A stretch of DNA of 37,440 nucleotides, taken from contig JAFQQT010000049.1 of assembly GCA_017410455.1 (NCBI GenBank), positions 1-37,440 of the forward strand, read 5' to 3'. The notes beneath the pieces were generated by a model, which did not search any database, was not told the DNA's origin, and worked only from the letters and a program-made list of their open reading frames with translations. Below are positions 1 through 8,215 of the stretch, piece after piece; positions within the stretch are counted from its first letter, which is position 1, and every line of letters begins with the position of its first letter. The position numbers were made by a program, and so were the translations under genes. The DNA comes from Clostridia bacterium (lineage in GTDB: Bacteria > Bacillota > Clostridia > Christensenellales > Aristaeellaceae).

Positions 1-1
1 G

Positions 2-193
2 AGGCGGAATCCGAAGCTGCTCAACGCCAGCCGCCGCAAGCGCATCGCCGCCGGTTCCGGCACTACCGTCCAGGACGTGAATCAGCTGATCCGTCAGTTC
101 GAGAACGCCAAGGACATGATGAAGAAGATGACCGCTCAGATGAAGGGCGGCAAGGGTCAGCGCATGATGCGCCGCTTCCCCGGCTTCAAGTAA
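2..193 (+). CDS. ffh: Signal recognition particle protein Ffh, C-terminal end (partial)
   Basis: This is the last 63 codons of Ffh, the GTPase of the signal recognition particle that binds 4.5S/SRP RNA and signal peptides and targets membrane proteins to FtsY/SecYEG. What remains is the end of the M domain: the basic stretch [20 protein letters not shown], which in the family contributes to SRP RNA binding, then a Met/Lys-rich tail ([14 protein letters not shown] and [10 protein letters not shown]) typical of Ffh ends. The start and the NG GTPase domain lie before the window. rpsP follows after about 100 bases, the usual Bacillota order. Identification is secure from the tail and the context. 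Confidence 0.93.
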   Translation, partial: RRNPKLLNASRRKRIAAGSGTTVQDVNQLIRQFENAKDMMKKMTAQMKGGKGQRMMRRFPGFK

Positions 194-290
194 GCCGGCG
201 ACCCGTCACAATTTGCGTGGTATCATACAGCCAACCGCTTATGATTTCCATATAGATCAACACAGATACGATTTTGAGGAGGAAACAACA

Positions 291-539
291 ATGGCAGTGA
301 AGATTCGTCTGAAGAGGATGGGCATGAAGAAGCACCCCTTCTACCGCGTGGTCGTGGCTGACGCCAAGTGCCCCCGCGATGGTCGCTTCATCGAGGAGAT
401 CGGCTACTACAACCCCATGACCCAGCCCGCGGAGATCAAGGTTGACGGCGAGCGCGCCAAGTACTGGCTGACCAGCGGCGCCCAGCCCACCGACACCGTG
501 CGCGTCCTGCTGAAGAAGACCGGCGTGATCGAGAAGTAA
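291..539 (+). CDS. rpsP: 30S ribosomal protein S16
   Basis: S16 is a small-subunit protein that binds 16S rRNA early in 30S assembly. The product is 82 residues, normal for the family, and begins with the signature [20 protein letters not shown], followed by the conserved [13 protein letters not shown] segment. The start at 291 is chosen because GAGGAGG lies eight bases upstream; an in-frame ATG farther upstream would add residues that are not S16-like. It sits between ffh and khpA in the standard ffh-rpsP-khpA-rimM-trmD string. Nothing odd was seen. Confidence 0.98.
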   Translation: MAVKIRLKRMGMKKHPFYRVVVADAKCPRDGRFIEEIGYYNPMTQPAEIKVDGERAKYWLTSGAQPTDTVRVLLKKTGVIEK

Positions 540-629
540 TCGGACGCGCTCCGATTCTTCTCGGCGGCAGTCCGAACCCGGACGCCGGGCGGGCTTCCGT
601 CGTGCGCCAGAAGGCAGAAAGGACAGCTC

Positions 630-866
630 ATGCAAGAACTGCTCACCTTTGTGGCGAAGTCCCTGGTGGATCATCCCGACCAGGTTGTCGTCCGGATGAC
701 CGAGGGCGAGGCCATCATCCTCAACCTCCGCGTGGCGGAGGAGGATATGGGCAAGGTCATCGGCAAGAACGGCCGCATCGCCAAGGCCATCCGCGCGGTG
801 GTCAAGGCTGCGACCCCCAAGAACAGCAAGCCTGTTTTCGTCGAGATCGGCGAGGACGACGATTAA
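630..866 (+). CDS. khpA: KhpA family KH-domain RNA-binding protein
   Basis: A 78-residue single KH-domain protein. KhpA, often with KhpB/Jag, binds many transcripts and in several Gram-positive bacteria affects cell division and elongation. The KH signature VIGKNGRIAKAIR is present, with the GKNG nucleic-acid-binding loop at residues 45-48, and the protein ends in an acidic GEDDD tail. The start is supported by AGAAAGGA just upstream. The gene lies between rpsP and rimM, its usual place, and a strong terminator follows directly, so rimM and trmD probably have their own promoter or depend on read-through. Confidence 0.95.
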   Translation: MQELLTFVAKSLVDHPDQVVVRMTEGEAIILNLRVAEEDMGKVIGKNGRIAKAIRAVVKAATPKNSKPVFVEIGEDDD

Positions 867-878
867 GCCACATACACA

Positions 879-910
879 GGGCGCGGGAAAGGGATTTCCT
901 GCGCCCTTTT
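879..910 (+). terminator. Rho-independent terminator after khpA
   Basis: A 12-bp stem (GGGCGCGGGAAA with TTTCCTGCGCCC, one G-U pair) closes a GGGA loop and runs straight into TTTT. It is 12 bases past the khpA stop and would end the ffh/rpsP/khpA transcript. Confidence 0.9.
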
Positions 911-1215
911 GAAACCCCTGTTCCGCTGCCGCCGGGGGGCGTTCCCGCGCGGGAGGCCCTCCGCCGACCGCGCACGCGCAACTTCGCCACACAAACACGC
1001 GCGCGCAACGACGCAGGATTTAAGAAGTAAAACGCGAGAATGGGTTTCGAAAGGGCCGAAGCTCCAACATCGCTTGGCATTTTCGCCTTCGGCGAAGTCC
1101 CCACTGGGGACACATGCCCGCACGACGTCCTTCGCGGGCTGTCAGTGCAGAGCCCTGACCGCGCTCCATGGGCTTTGCCCCTGGCCGCCGGAGATCCCAC
1201 GCAAAGGAGACTATC
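911..1215. other. Non-coding gap with several short hairpins before rimM
   Basis: No gene is seen here. The stretch carries consecutive small inverted repeats: TTCGCC/GGCGAA near 1085, GTCCCC-ACT-GGGGAC near 1098-1112, and GCCCGC/GCGGGC around 1115-1140. Near 1174-1192 it carries a copy, 17 of 19 bases identical, of a motif that recurs after proS at 35541-35559. It could hold the rimM promoter, but I find no convincing -35/-10 pair. Confidence 0.5.
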
Positions 1216-1737
1216 ATGAACGAATATCTGATGATCGGCGAAGTCCTCAAGCCCCAGGGCATCCGGGGCGAGGTGAAGGTGAAGCCCTTCGCCGCCAACC
1301 ATGAGGACTTCTACCGCTGGAAGAAGCTTTACATCAAGAAGGGCGAAACGTATGAGGTCATCAAGGCCCGGTGCAGCCGGGTGCATGACGGCTTCGTGTA
1401 CCTGACGCTGGGCGAATGCGCCTCCATGGACGATGCGGAGAAGCTGCGCGGCGTGCAGCTGTGGATCGACCGCGCCCACGCCAACCAGCTGGAGGAGGAC
1501 GAGGTCTACGTTTCCGACCTGATCGGCTGCGAGGGCATCGACGAGGCGGGCGTGTCCATCGGCGTGCTGCAGGAGGTGCTGCAGCATGGCGTGGTGGATG
1601 TGTACGTCTTCAAGGCCAAGGGGAAGTCCGTCATGGCGCCGGCGCTCAAGGCTGTGTTCCCGACCGTGGACGTGGCGGACAAGCGCATCTCCGTCGTCCG
1701 CGAAAGGCTGAACGAGGTCGCCGTCTGGGAGGAGTAA
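1216..1737 (+). CDS. rimM: 16S rRNA processing protein RimM
   Basis: RimM is a 30S maturation factor that binds S19 and the 3' (head) domain of 16S rRNA. The product is 173 residues, the normal size. The amino-terminal RimM domain starts with the signature IGEVLKPQGIRGEVKVKPF and the carboxy-terminal PRC-barrel half contains YVSDLIGCEG and ends near VAVWEE. The start at 1216 follows AAAGGAGA by about six bases; an in-frame ATG at 1168 has no such site and lies in the hairpin-rich gap. trmD begins three bases after the stop, so the two are co-transcribed. Confidence 0.96.
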   Translation: MNEYLMIGEVLKPQGIRGEVKVKPFAANHEDFYRWKKLYIKKGETYEVIKARCSRVHDGFVYLTLGECASMDDAEKLRGVQLWIDRAHANQLEEDEVYVSDLIGCEGIDEAGVSIGVLQEVLQHGVVDVYVFKAKGKSVMAPALKAVFPTVDVADKRISVVRERLNEVAVWEE

Positions 1738-1740
1738 GCG

Positions 1741-2460
1741 ATGAAGATCACCATCCTGACCATCTTCCCGGAGATGTTTGAGAGCGTGCTGAACAGCAGC
1801 ATCCTGGGCCGCGCCCGGGAGCAGGGGCTCATCGAGGTGGAATGCGTGGATATCCGCCCCTTCTCCACCCTCAAGCACAAGAACACGGATGATTACCCCT
1901 TTGGCGGCGGCGCGGGCATGGTGATGCTGGCCCAGCCCATCATGGACGCCATGGCGGCCGTGACGGGGGAGAACTTCTCCGGCAAGCGCATCTTCATGGG
2001 CCCCCGGGGCACGACGCTGACCACTGCCAAGGCCCGCGAGCTGGCGCAGGAGGCGCATCTGGTGCTGCTCTGCGGCCATTATGAGGGCGTGGATCAGCGC
2101 GCGCTGGACGCCTGCATCGACGAGGAGATCTCCATCGGCGACTACATCCTCACTGGCGGCGAACTGGCGGCCATGGTGCTGACGGACTGCGTCAGCCGCT
2201 TCATTCCCGGCGTGCTGGGTTCCGGCGAATCCGCCGAGGAGGAGAGCTTCTCCGACGGCCTGCTGGAGTACCCCCAGTACACCCGCCCCCGCGAATTCCG
2301 CGGCATGGAGGTGCCGGAGATCCTGCTTTCCGGCGACCACGCGAAGATCCGCGCATGGCGGCGCATGGAGAGCCTGAAGGCCACGAAGCGCTTCCGTCCC
2401 GACCTGCTGGAAAAGGCGGAACTGACCGACAAGGAAAAGAAAATGCTGGAGGATCTGTGA
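1741..2460 (+). CDS. trmD: tRNA (guanine-N1-)-methyltransferase TrmD
   Basis: TrmD transfers a methyl group from S-adenosylmethionine to the N1 of G37 in tRNAs that read CUN, CCN and CGG codons, preventing +1 frameshifting. The 239-residue product has the SPOUT trefoil-knot motifs: GHYEGVD at 112-118 and GDYILTGGE at 133-141, plus the conserved SFSDGLLEYPQYTRP segment around 169-183. It opens with the family start MKITILTIFPEMF. It follows rimM after three bases, and its stop overlaps the start of the next gene. rplS, which often follows trmD, is absent here. Confidence 0.98.
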   Translation: MKITILTIFPEMFESVLNSSILGRAREQGLIEVECVDIRPFSTLKHKNTDDYPFGGGAGMVMLAQPIMDAMAAVTGENFSGKRIFMGPRGTTLTTAKARELAQEAHLVLLCGHYEGVDQRALDACIDEEISIGDYILTGGELAAMVLTDCVSRFIPGVLGSGESAEEESFSDGLLEYPQYTRPREFRGMEVPEILLSGDHAKIRAWRRMESLKATKRFRPDLLEKAELTDKEKKMLEDL

Positions 2461-2825
2461 TGTTTCTGCGCAAGCTGCTGGTGATGGTTGTGCCGCTGCT
2501 GCTGGCGGCGGCGTTGTGCATCGTTTTCCCGCTGGTGACGAAGCTGGGTTTCTGGACGAACGTGCTTATGGGCGGGCTGCTGGGCGTGGCGCTGGCGCTG
2601 CTGCTGCCGCTGTCGGGGGCCAGCAAGCGGCGCGAACCCTTCGCGGGGCTGCTGCTGGTGCCGGCTGTGCTGCTGCTGGCCATCGTTGTGGTGCAGTATC
2701 TGGAGGGGCGGGGGATCGCCGTGCCGGTGCTGGGCGTCTTCCGCACGACCCAGCCGACGGTGGTGCTGGTGGAGTGCGCCTTCATCGGCTACATGCTCAC
2801 GGCGGTGATCCGCACCAAAAAATGA
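2460..2825 (+). CDS. Small integral membrane protein of unknown function
   Basis: A 121-residue hydrophobic protein with about four predicted membrane segments: residues 5-25 (LLVMVVPLLLAAALCIVF), around 33-50, around 62-80, and around 100-117. It ends in the short basic tail IRTKK. No enzymatic or binding motif was recognised. Its ATG shares one base with the TGA stop of trmD (TGATG), so it is translationally coupled to trmD, but the function need not be related. It takes the place downstream of trmD where rplS often sits. Codon use looks like its neighbours. Confidence 0.75.
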   Translation: MFLRKLLVMVVPLLLAAALCIVFPLVTKLGFWTNVLMGGLLGVALALLLPLSGASKRREPFAGLLLVPAVLLLAIVVVQYLEGRGIAVPVLGVFRTTQPTVVLVECAFIGYMLTAVIRTKK

Positions 2826-2920
2826 CGGCGCGGGAAGAATCATCCGCCGCCATCCGTTATGTGGGCAGAGGGCGGCGTGATCTGCCGCCCCATACCCTTT
2901 ATGCGAGGAGGAATACATCG

Positions 2921-3604
2921 ATGAAGAAGCTGCTCATGCTGCTGGCGGCGCTGCTGCTGGCCGTTGCCCCCGTGCTGGCGGAGGACGCCGAAATGCCCGC
3001 CGTGCCGGTGGAGATCCTGCCCCAGACCGAGGGCCTGATGTACATGGCGGACGCCATCGCCGCGGCCAAGGCCACGCTGCCTGTGCTGCCTGCGGATTGC
3101 CTGACCCGCGCGGAACTCGTCCGCATGAGTGATGGCAGCCACCAGTGGATCGTGACCGTGTTTGACCTGGGCAACTTTGCCGACGGCTGGTGCATCGCGG
3201 TGGACGCGGTCAGCGGCGAGGTGCTGATGACGGACGCGACCACGATCGGCTACTTCGATACGGTCAGCGCCCGCTGGCAGGTTGTGAAGGGCCCGGAGGC
3301 CCTCTGGTCCCTGGAGGACAAGCTCCTCTTTGACACCCTCTACACCATGCAGCCCACCTACGGCCTGCCCATGGACGGCGACATGTCCCAGGGCGAAGCG
3401 CTGGTGAAGGCCATGGCGGCTGTGGGCGTGACGGCCGTGGAGGACTACGATATCGGCTACGGCTACATCATGGGCGCAGGCGACGCCAACGGCGTGTGGG
3501 AGGTCTGGTTCATGAACGGCGACGAGATGATCTACAAGGTCAACCTGGACGCCGTGACGGGCCAGATATACCTGATCGAGCCGGACGAGGAAGGGAATGG
3601 CTGA
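2921..3604 (+). CDS. Secreted PepSY-like protein
   Basis: A 227-residue exported protein. Residues 1-21 form a classical signal peptide (MKKLLMLLAALLLAVAPVLA) with a likely cut after VLA. Two segments share the pattern of PepSY modules, a strand ending in a [VL]DAV[ST]G[EQ] turn: CIAVDAVSGEVL near residues 88-99 and YKVNLDAVTGQIY near the end. PepSY domains occur in secreted protease inhibitors and envelope proteins; the ligand here is unknown. The start is set by GAGGAGG before 2921. The last eight bases overlap the next gene. PepSY assignment is by pattern only. Confidence 0.75.
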   Translation: MKKLLMLLAALLLAVAPVLAEDAEMPAVPVEILPQTEGLMYMADAIAAAKATLPVLPADCLTRAELVRMSDGSHQWIVTVFDLGNFADGWCIAVDAVSGEVLMTDATTIGYFDTVSARWQVVKGPEALWSLEDKLLFDTLYTMQPTYGLPMDGDMSQGEALVKAMAAVGVTAVEDYDIGYGYIMGAGDANGVWEVWFMNGDEMIYKVNLDAVTGQIYLIEPDEEGNG

Positions 3605-4166
3605 TAAGGTGACCTTCCCGCTGGACCGGACGAAAGGGCTGGCGAGGGGCGTTGTGGTCATCGGCGGTGTGCTGATGATTCTGATCTGCGGCGCGGCGTC
3701 CCTGTATCTGCTTATCAGCTGTGTGGTTTTTCCCTTCCGCTATGTGGCTGGGTGGGAGCTGCTGTTCATTCTTCTGCCGGCGTGTGCCCTTGCCATCTGG
3801 TTCACGGGATTCGGCGCCTTGCTGCTGCAGCAGATGTTCACCACCGCAGCTGTCAACGCGGAGGGAGTAACTCTGATGCGGCCTCTGCGGAAGGAGAAGC
3901 GCTATTCCTGGAGTGACTTCCAGCAGGTGTGTATCTGTTTTGCCTCCTCTGTGCCGCGTGGGCCCTCCACGTCCGTTGTGTGCTTCGTGTGCCACGGGGA
4001 GAAAAAGAACCTCTACGACCGGTGGAAGACGGATATGCCCTGGCATTACCGGCGGCTCATCGTGGCTGACCACACGGCGGAGATCGAGGATGCTGTCCGC
4101 GCTGTCTGCCCGATGGAGGTTCAGGATTTGCGGGGCAGCATTGCCTACCCTTATCCCGACAAGTGA
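3597..4166 (+). CDS. Membrane protein of a two-member family (bacterial-PH-like, paralogue of 8216-8758)
   Basis: A 189-residue protein with two amino-terminal membrane hairpins (about residues 18-45 and 51-75) and a soluble carboxy-terminal half. From residue 85 on it aligns with the product at 8216-8758: both carry AEGVT..RPL, then W.D..QVCIC, then KKNL[YF]DRWKT, then RRLI and a final CP[ML]...DLR. The topology, two membrane segments then a small beta-rich domain, resembles bacterial PH-domain membrane proteins, but that is inference. It overlaps the upstream secreted protein gene by eight bases and is followed by a strong terminator, so the two genes end one operon. Confidence 0.75.
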   Translation: MADKVTFPLDRTKGLARGVVVIGGVLMILICGAASLYLLISCVVFPFRYVAGWELLFILLPACALAIWFTGFGALLLQQMFTTAAVNAEGVTLMRPLRKEKRYSWSDFQQVCICFASSVPRGPSTSVVCFVCHGEKKNLYDRWKTDMPWHYRRLIVADHTAEIEDAVRAVCPMEVQDLRGSIAYPYPDK

Positions 4167-4171
4167 ATCCG

Positions 4172-4203
4172 TCCCTGCCCGCACCAAAACGGGCAGGGAT
4201 TTT
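4172..4203 (+). terminator. Rho-independent terminator
   Basis: TCCCTGCCCG pairs perfectly with CGGGCAGGGA across an eight-base loop (CACCAAAA), followed by TTTT. It sits six bases after the stop of the preceding gene. Confidence 0.9.
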
Positions 4204-4238
4204 CACGCACTGTGTACCACCCCTCCCACGCTTCCCCC

Positions 4239-4267
4239 TTTACGCATCGGGCGCGGTGTGGTACAAT
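4239..4267 (+). promoter_or_regulatory. Probable housekeeping promoter for the flippase-like gene and hflX
   Basis: TTTACG, 17 bases, TACAAT. A transcript starting about seven bases after the -10 box would begin almost at an ATG at 4279. That makes that ATG nearly leaderless and favours the downstream TTG at 4312, which has a good ribosome binding site. Confidence 0.65.
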
Positions 4268-4311
4268 AGTCCCGGCATATGCTGAAGAAGAAAAGAGGAA
4301 GGAGCCACGGC

Positions 4312-5361
4312 TTGAAGCAGAGCAAATGGAGCAGGATATTCAATGCGGCGGTGATCGTGCTGTCCGTGGCGGTGGTGGGGTGGATCCTGCTCTCCACCGA
4401 TGACCTGACCCGGGTGGGGGAGGCGCTGACGCACCTGCACCCCGGCTGGCTGGCGGCGGCCTTCCTCAGCTACGGCGGGTACCTGCTGTGCGAGGGGCTG
4501 GGCCTGATGGCCCTGCTGCGCCCCCACGGCTACCGCATGCGGGCGGCGGAAGCGGTGCATCTGTCCTTGATCGGCGTGTTCTACGGATACATTACCCCCG
4601 GCTATTCCGGCGGGCAGCCGATGCAGGTCTACCACATGGTGCGCCGGAAGATTGACGCGGGCGTGTCCCTGTCCTGCGTGGCGGCGCGGCATTTCTTCAA
4701 CCACCTGACCATCACGGGCATGACGCTGCTGCTCTGGGCGGCGAACGCGGCCTATGCCGCATCGCAGGTGGGGCATCTCACCGCGCTGATCGTCATCGGC
4801 CTCGTCATGACCTTCGCCAACGTGCCCATTACCCTGGCGGTGGTGCTGAACCGGCCGCTGGTGGAGCGCCTTGTGATGTGGTTCATCCGCCTGATGGAAA
4901 GGTGGCGCATCTGCCGCCATCCTGACAGGTGGCAGGAAAAGGCCGTCCACACCATGGACGAGTGTCAGCAGGCCCTGGCGGCGCTGGCGAGGAGCCCTGG
5001 GCAGGTGCTGCTGCAGCTGGTCATCAGCAGCGTGCAGGGCCTGTGCCTGATGGCCGCGCCCTGCCTGGTTTACAAGGCTCTGGGGCTGACGGGGACGGCG
5101 TGGCACCATGTGCTGACGATCTCGTTCCTGCTCTTTGTCAGCGCCAGCTACGCGCCGCTGCCGGGCGCGACGGGGGCCCAGGAGGGCGGCTTCGTGGTGT
5201 TCTTCGCCGGGATCTTCGGCGAAAATGCGCCGGTGGGGCTGCTGATCTGGCGGTTTGTGACGTTCTATCTGTGTCTGCTCATCGGCTGCGCGGACACGGT
5301 TTTCATCAGCAGCCGGGAGCCAAAGCCCTGCCAGAGGCAGGCAAGGGAGGAATCTTTATGA
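4312..5361 (+). CDS. Flippase-like / LPG-synthase transmembrane-region family protein (YbhN type)
   Basis: A 349-residue polytopic membrane protein of the lysylphosphatidylglycerol-synthase membrane-domain (UPF0104/YbhN) family. The family includes lipid synthases and flippases; without the catalytic carboxy-terminal domain of MprF, a lipid- or glycolipid-handling role is likely but unproven. Family features are the segment GYITPGYSGGQPMQVYHM and the late loop SYAPLPGATGAQEGGF before the last two membrane segments. I take the TTG at 4312 as start because GAGGAAGGAG lies seven bases before it; the in-frame ATG at 4279 (giving 360 residues) has no ribosome binding site. The stop overlaps the hflX start (ATGA). 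Confidence 0.82.
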   Translation: MKQSKWSRIFNAAVIVLSVAVVGWILLSTDDLTRVGEALTHLHPGWLAAAFLSYGGYLLCEGLGLMALLRPHGYRMRAAEAVHLSLIGVFYGYITPGYSGGQPMQVYHMVRRKIDAGVSLSCVAARHFFNHLTITGMTLLLWAANAAYAASQVGHLTALIVIGLVMTFANVPITLAVVLNRPLVERLVMWFIRLMERWRICRHPDRWQEKAVHTMDECQQALAALARSPGQVLLQLVISSVQGLCLMAAPCLVYKALGLTGTAWHHVLTISFLLFVSASYAPLPGATGAQEGGFVVFFAGIFGENAPVGLLIWRFVTFYLCLLIGCADTVFISSREPKPCQRQAREESL

Positions 5362-7118
5362 AGCAGGAAGTGCATGGAAATCTCACGGGCATCCGCGACA
5401 GCGTGATCGACGCCCTGGCCCAGCTGTATCTGTACGAGGTGGAGGACGGCGATTTCCTGCCCCGGGAGCTGATGCAGTTCCTGGCGAAGTTCTCCAATGC
5501 CCTCAACCGGGAGATCGCCATCTACATCACCCGCGACGGCGAGGTGGTGGACGTGTCCGTGGGCACTGACCGCGACGTGGAGCTGCGGGACTACCGCCTG
5601 CGCCGCAATGCGCAGCGCCTCTCCTGCGTCCGCTGCGTCCACACCCATCCCAATGGCGACGGCAGGCTGTCCGACGTGGATCTGTCCGCCCTGCGCTCCT
5701 TCCGCTATGACGCGATGGTGTCCGTCGGGTGCCTGAAGGGCGAGCCCACCACGGTGCAGGCGGCGTTCCTCACGGAGAAGCAGAACATCCTCCTGGAGGA
5801 ACCGGTGCGCTGGTACAAGGTGCCGGATGCGGCCTGGAACGCCCAGGTGGAGGAGAGCGACCGCATCGTCGGCTGGGAAGACGAGCAGAAGAACCCTAAT
5901 GCCCGCGAACGAGCCGTCCTCATGGGCATCGAGAACGAGGAGAGCCTGCAGGAGCTGGCCCGCCTGGCGGACACCGCCGGTGCGGAGGTCGTGGGCATGT
6001 TCCTGCAAAAGCGCGACAAGCCCGATACGGCCCTGTTCATCGGCAAGGGCCGCGCGGACGAGCTGTCCCGCCAGGCCCAGGTGCTGGAGGCGGACATGGT
6101 CATCTTCGACGAGGAGCTGTCCGGCATCCAGGTGCGCAACCTCGAAGATATGCTGCGCGTGAAGGTGGTGGATCGCACGACGCTGATCCTGGACATCTTT
6201 GCCCAGCGCGCGTCCTCCGCGGAGGGCAAGCTCCAGGTGGAGCTGGCGCAGCTGCAGTACCAGTCCACGCGCCTGATCGGTCAGGGCCTGGTGCTGAGCC
6301 GTCTGGCGGGCGGCATCGGTACCCGCGGCCCCGGCGAATCCAAGCTGGAGATGAACCGCCGCCGCATCCGCGAGCGCATGACGGAGCTGCGCAGAAGACT
6401 GGAAACCGTGGAAAAACAGCGCGAGCTGCGCCGCAAGAACCGCGAGAAGAACGAGATCCCCGTGGTGGCCCTGGTGGGCTACACCAATGCGGGCAAATCG
6501 ACGCTGCTCAACCAGATGACCGGCAGCGACGTGTATGTGCAGGATCAGCTCTTTGCCACGCTGGATGCGGTCAGCCGCCGCATCGAAACGGCGGAGCACA
6601 CGCCCTTCCTGCTGGTGGACACCGTCGGCTTTATCCGCAAGCTCCCCCATGCCCTGGTCAGCGCCTTCCGCTCGACGCTGGAGGAGGCGACCCTGGCGGA
6701 CGTGCTGCTCATCGTCAACGACGGTGCATCCAGCGAAATGCACAAGCAGCACGACGCGGTGGAGAAGGTGCTGTCCGAGCTGGGCGCGACGGAGCAGCCG
6801 CGCATCGAGGTCATCAACAAGTGCGACCTGGGCGGCGTGGAGCCCACCTTCCCCGGCGCGGTGATGGTGAGCGCCAAGACCGGCGATGGCATCGACGAGC
6901 TGCACCGGCGCATCGCTGCCGAGCTGCAGAAGACCTTCGCTCCTGTGACCTTCGTCATCCCCTTCAGCCAGTACGGCCTGATCAGCCAGATCCGCCCCCT
7001 GGGCCGCGTGGTCAACGAGGACTACACCGACGAGGGCACCGAGCTGACCATCGTGATCGGCAATGCCGACCGTGACCGCCTGGTGGCGAAGTACGGGCGC
7101 GGCATCATCAAGGAATAA
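5358..7118 (+). CDS. hflX: GTPase HflX with an extra amino-terminal JAMM-like domain
   Basis: HflX is a ribosome-associated GTPase that splits stalled 70S ribosomes. At 586 residues this is about 160 longer than typical HflX. The HflX core starts near residue 185: the amino-terminal HflX domain (GKGRADELSRQA, DEELSGIQVRNLED), the GTRGPGESKLE linker at 321-331, a long charged helix, then the G domain with GYTNAGKST (374-382), DTVGF (421-425), NKCD (487-490) and SAK (505-507). Residues 1-150 form an added domain with HTHPNGDGRLSDVD at 95-108, which fits the JAMM metalloprotease pattern H-x-H-x7-S-x2-D, and a candidate Glu at 52. The ATG overlaps the upstream stop; AAGGGAGG precedes it. Confidence 0.95.
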   Translation: MKQEVHGNLTGIRDSVIDALAQLYLYEVEDGDFLPRELMQFLAKFSNALNREIAIYITRDGEVVDVSVGTDRDVELRDYRLRRNAQRLSCVRCVHTHPNGDGRLSDVDLSALRSFRYDAMVSVGCLKGEPTTVQAAFLTEKQNILLEEPVRWYKVPDAAWNAQVEESDRIVGWEDEQKNPNARERAVLMGIENEESLQELARLADTAGAEVVGMFLQKRDKPDTALFIGKGRADELSRQAQVLEADMVIFDEELSGIQVRNLEDMLRVKVVDRTTLILDIFAQRASSAEGKLQVELAQLQYQSTRLIGQGLVLSRLAGGIGTRGPGESKLEMNRRRIRERMTELRRRLETVEKQRELRRKNREKNEIPVVALVGYTNAGKSTLLNQMTGSDVYVQDQLFATLDAVSRRIETAEHTPFLLVDTVGFIRKLPHALVSAFRSTLEEATLADVLLIVNDGASSEMHKQHDAVEKVLSELGATEQPRIEVINKCDLGGVEPTFPGAVMVSAKTGDGIDELHRRIAAELQKTFAPVTFVIPFSQYGLISQIRPLGRVVNEDYTDEGTELTIVIGNADRDRLVAKYGRGIIKE

Positions 7119-7127
7119 CTGCACACA

Positions 7128-7162
7128 AAAAGCAGCAGGGCATGAAAAACCTTGCTGCTTTT
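7128..7162 (+). terminator. Rho-independent terminator between hflX and the convergent GNAT gene
   Basis: AAAAGCAGCA pairs with TGCTGCTTTT, extended by G-C and one G-U pair towards a loop containing CATGAAAAA. The A-run on one side and T-run on the other allow it to work in both directions, serving hflX (+) and the gene ending at 7238 (-). Confidence 0.85.
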
Positions 7163-7237
7163 GCGTTACGGCTGGAAGAAACAGTCCTCCGTCCAGCGGA
7201 AGGGGTTCGTGTCGATGTATTCCCGGATCAGGCGATT

Positions 7238-8203
7238 TTATTCGGACACCACGCCCCGGCAGTTCCACCTCACCACTGTCTGATACCCCAGACGGGCGTA
7301 CCAGTGCCCCACGGCGGTGTAGTGGATCCAGCTCAGGTCGTAGCCGTCCTCCTTCAGCTGCTGGGTGGCCAGCTGGATCATGCGCAGGCCGATGCCCTGC
7401 CTGCGGTATGCGGGCACGGTGCCGACGCAGCCGGGCGCGCCGATTTTCAGCCCCTGGTACTCGCCGAAATCATCCAGCAGGCAGAAGCTACAGACCTTCT
7501 CGCCGTCCATGGCGGCAAAGACGCGGCTGTCCGGCCGGAACCACTGCGCCCAGTCCTCATCGACGGCGCGGACGGCGGCCAGCAGCGTGGCGTGGTCGCC
7601 GGTGTACACGCCGTAGAAGATGCCCTCGGGGGCGGGAATGGCCAGCGCGGTGGGGGAGTAGTCCGCCAGACGCAGCATCTGCTCGTGGAAGATGTGCTCC
7701 GGCGGCAGGGCACGGATGTAATCCTTCTGGAAGAAGCCTGGCTGGATGTGGTGGAACAGGTCGACATAATCGAGGGTCGGGGTCAGCTTCTTCTTGAGGA
7801 AGTAGCGGCACTGCCCCTCGGGGCAGTCCTCCAGCACGCCAAAGACCTCGTATCCCAGCCTGACGTAGAAGTCTCGGGCCTGCCAGGAGAAGGAGTCCAG
7901 GTGGATCAGCGTGCAGCCCTCCTGGCGGGCGGCGGCCTCCACCGCGCCCAGCAGCCGGCTGCCCAGCCCCTGATGGCGGTAGCGCTCGTCCACCCAGAGG
8001 ATGTCCACGAAGACCACCTTCCAGCAGTACATCTCGGCGATGCAGCCGGCGATGATGTTGCCGTCTTCATCGAGTATCTTGCGGCTGAGGTCGCAGAAGG
8101 GCTCCTCCTGGGTGAAGGGAATGCGGGAGTGGTTGAAGCGGCGGAGATTGCCGTAGATGACGGGCAGGTCCTGCTCGCTGCAGGCGTGGATGGCGTGATT
8201 CAT
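7238..8203 (-). CDS. Tandem GNAT-family N-acetyltransferase
   Basis: A 321-residue protein built of two GNAT folds, which use acetyl-CoA to acetylate amines. The first domain (about 1-135) has the acetyl-CoA loop motif in VDERYRHQGLGSRLL, with RHQGLG at 76-81, followed by HLDSFSWQARDFYVRLGYEV. The second (about 190-315) has TVPAYRRQGIGLRMI, with RRQGIG at 267-272, and ends WYARLGYQTVVRW. Both keep the glycine-rich phosphate-binding loop, so both could bind the cofactor. Substrate unknown. AAGGAGG sits before the ATG and overlaps the stop of the upstream gene, so it is expressed with the 8216-8758 gene. Confidence 0.9.
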   Translation of the reverse strand: MNHAIHACSEQDLPVIYGNLRRFNHSRIPFTQEEPFCDLSRKILDEDGNIIAGCIAEMYCWKVVFVDILWVDERYRHQGLGSRLLGAVEAAARQEGCTLIHLDSFSWQARDFYVRLGYEVFGVLEDCPEGQCRYFLKKKLTPTLDYVDLFHHIQPGFFQKDYIRALPPEHIFHEQMLRLADYSPTALAIPAPEGIFYGVYTGDHATLLAAVRAVDEDWAQWFRPDSRVFAAMDGEKVCSFCLLDDFGEYQGLKIGAPGCVGTVPAYRRQGIGLRMIQLATQQLKEDGYDLSWIHYTAVGHWYARLGYQTVVRWNCRGVVSE

Positions 8204-8215
8204 GGGGCTTCCTCC

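Noticed and set aside
802-2340. Long minus-strand open reading frame opposite khpA, rimM and trmD.
   Set aside because: Antisense to three highly conserved genes; His/Leu/Ala-rich product with no family features.
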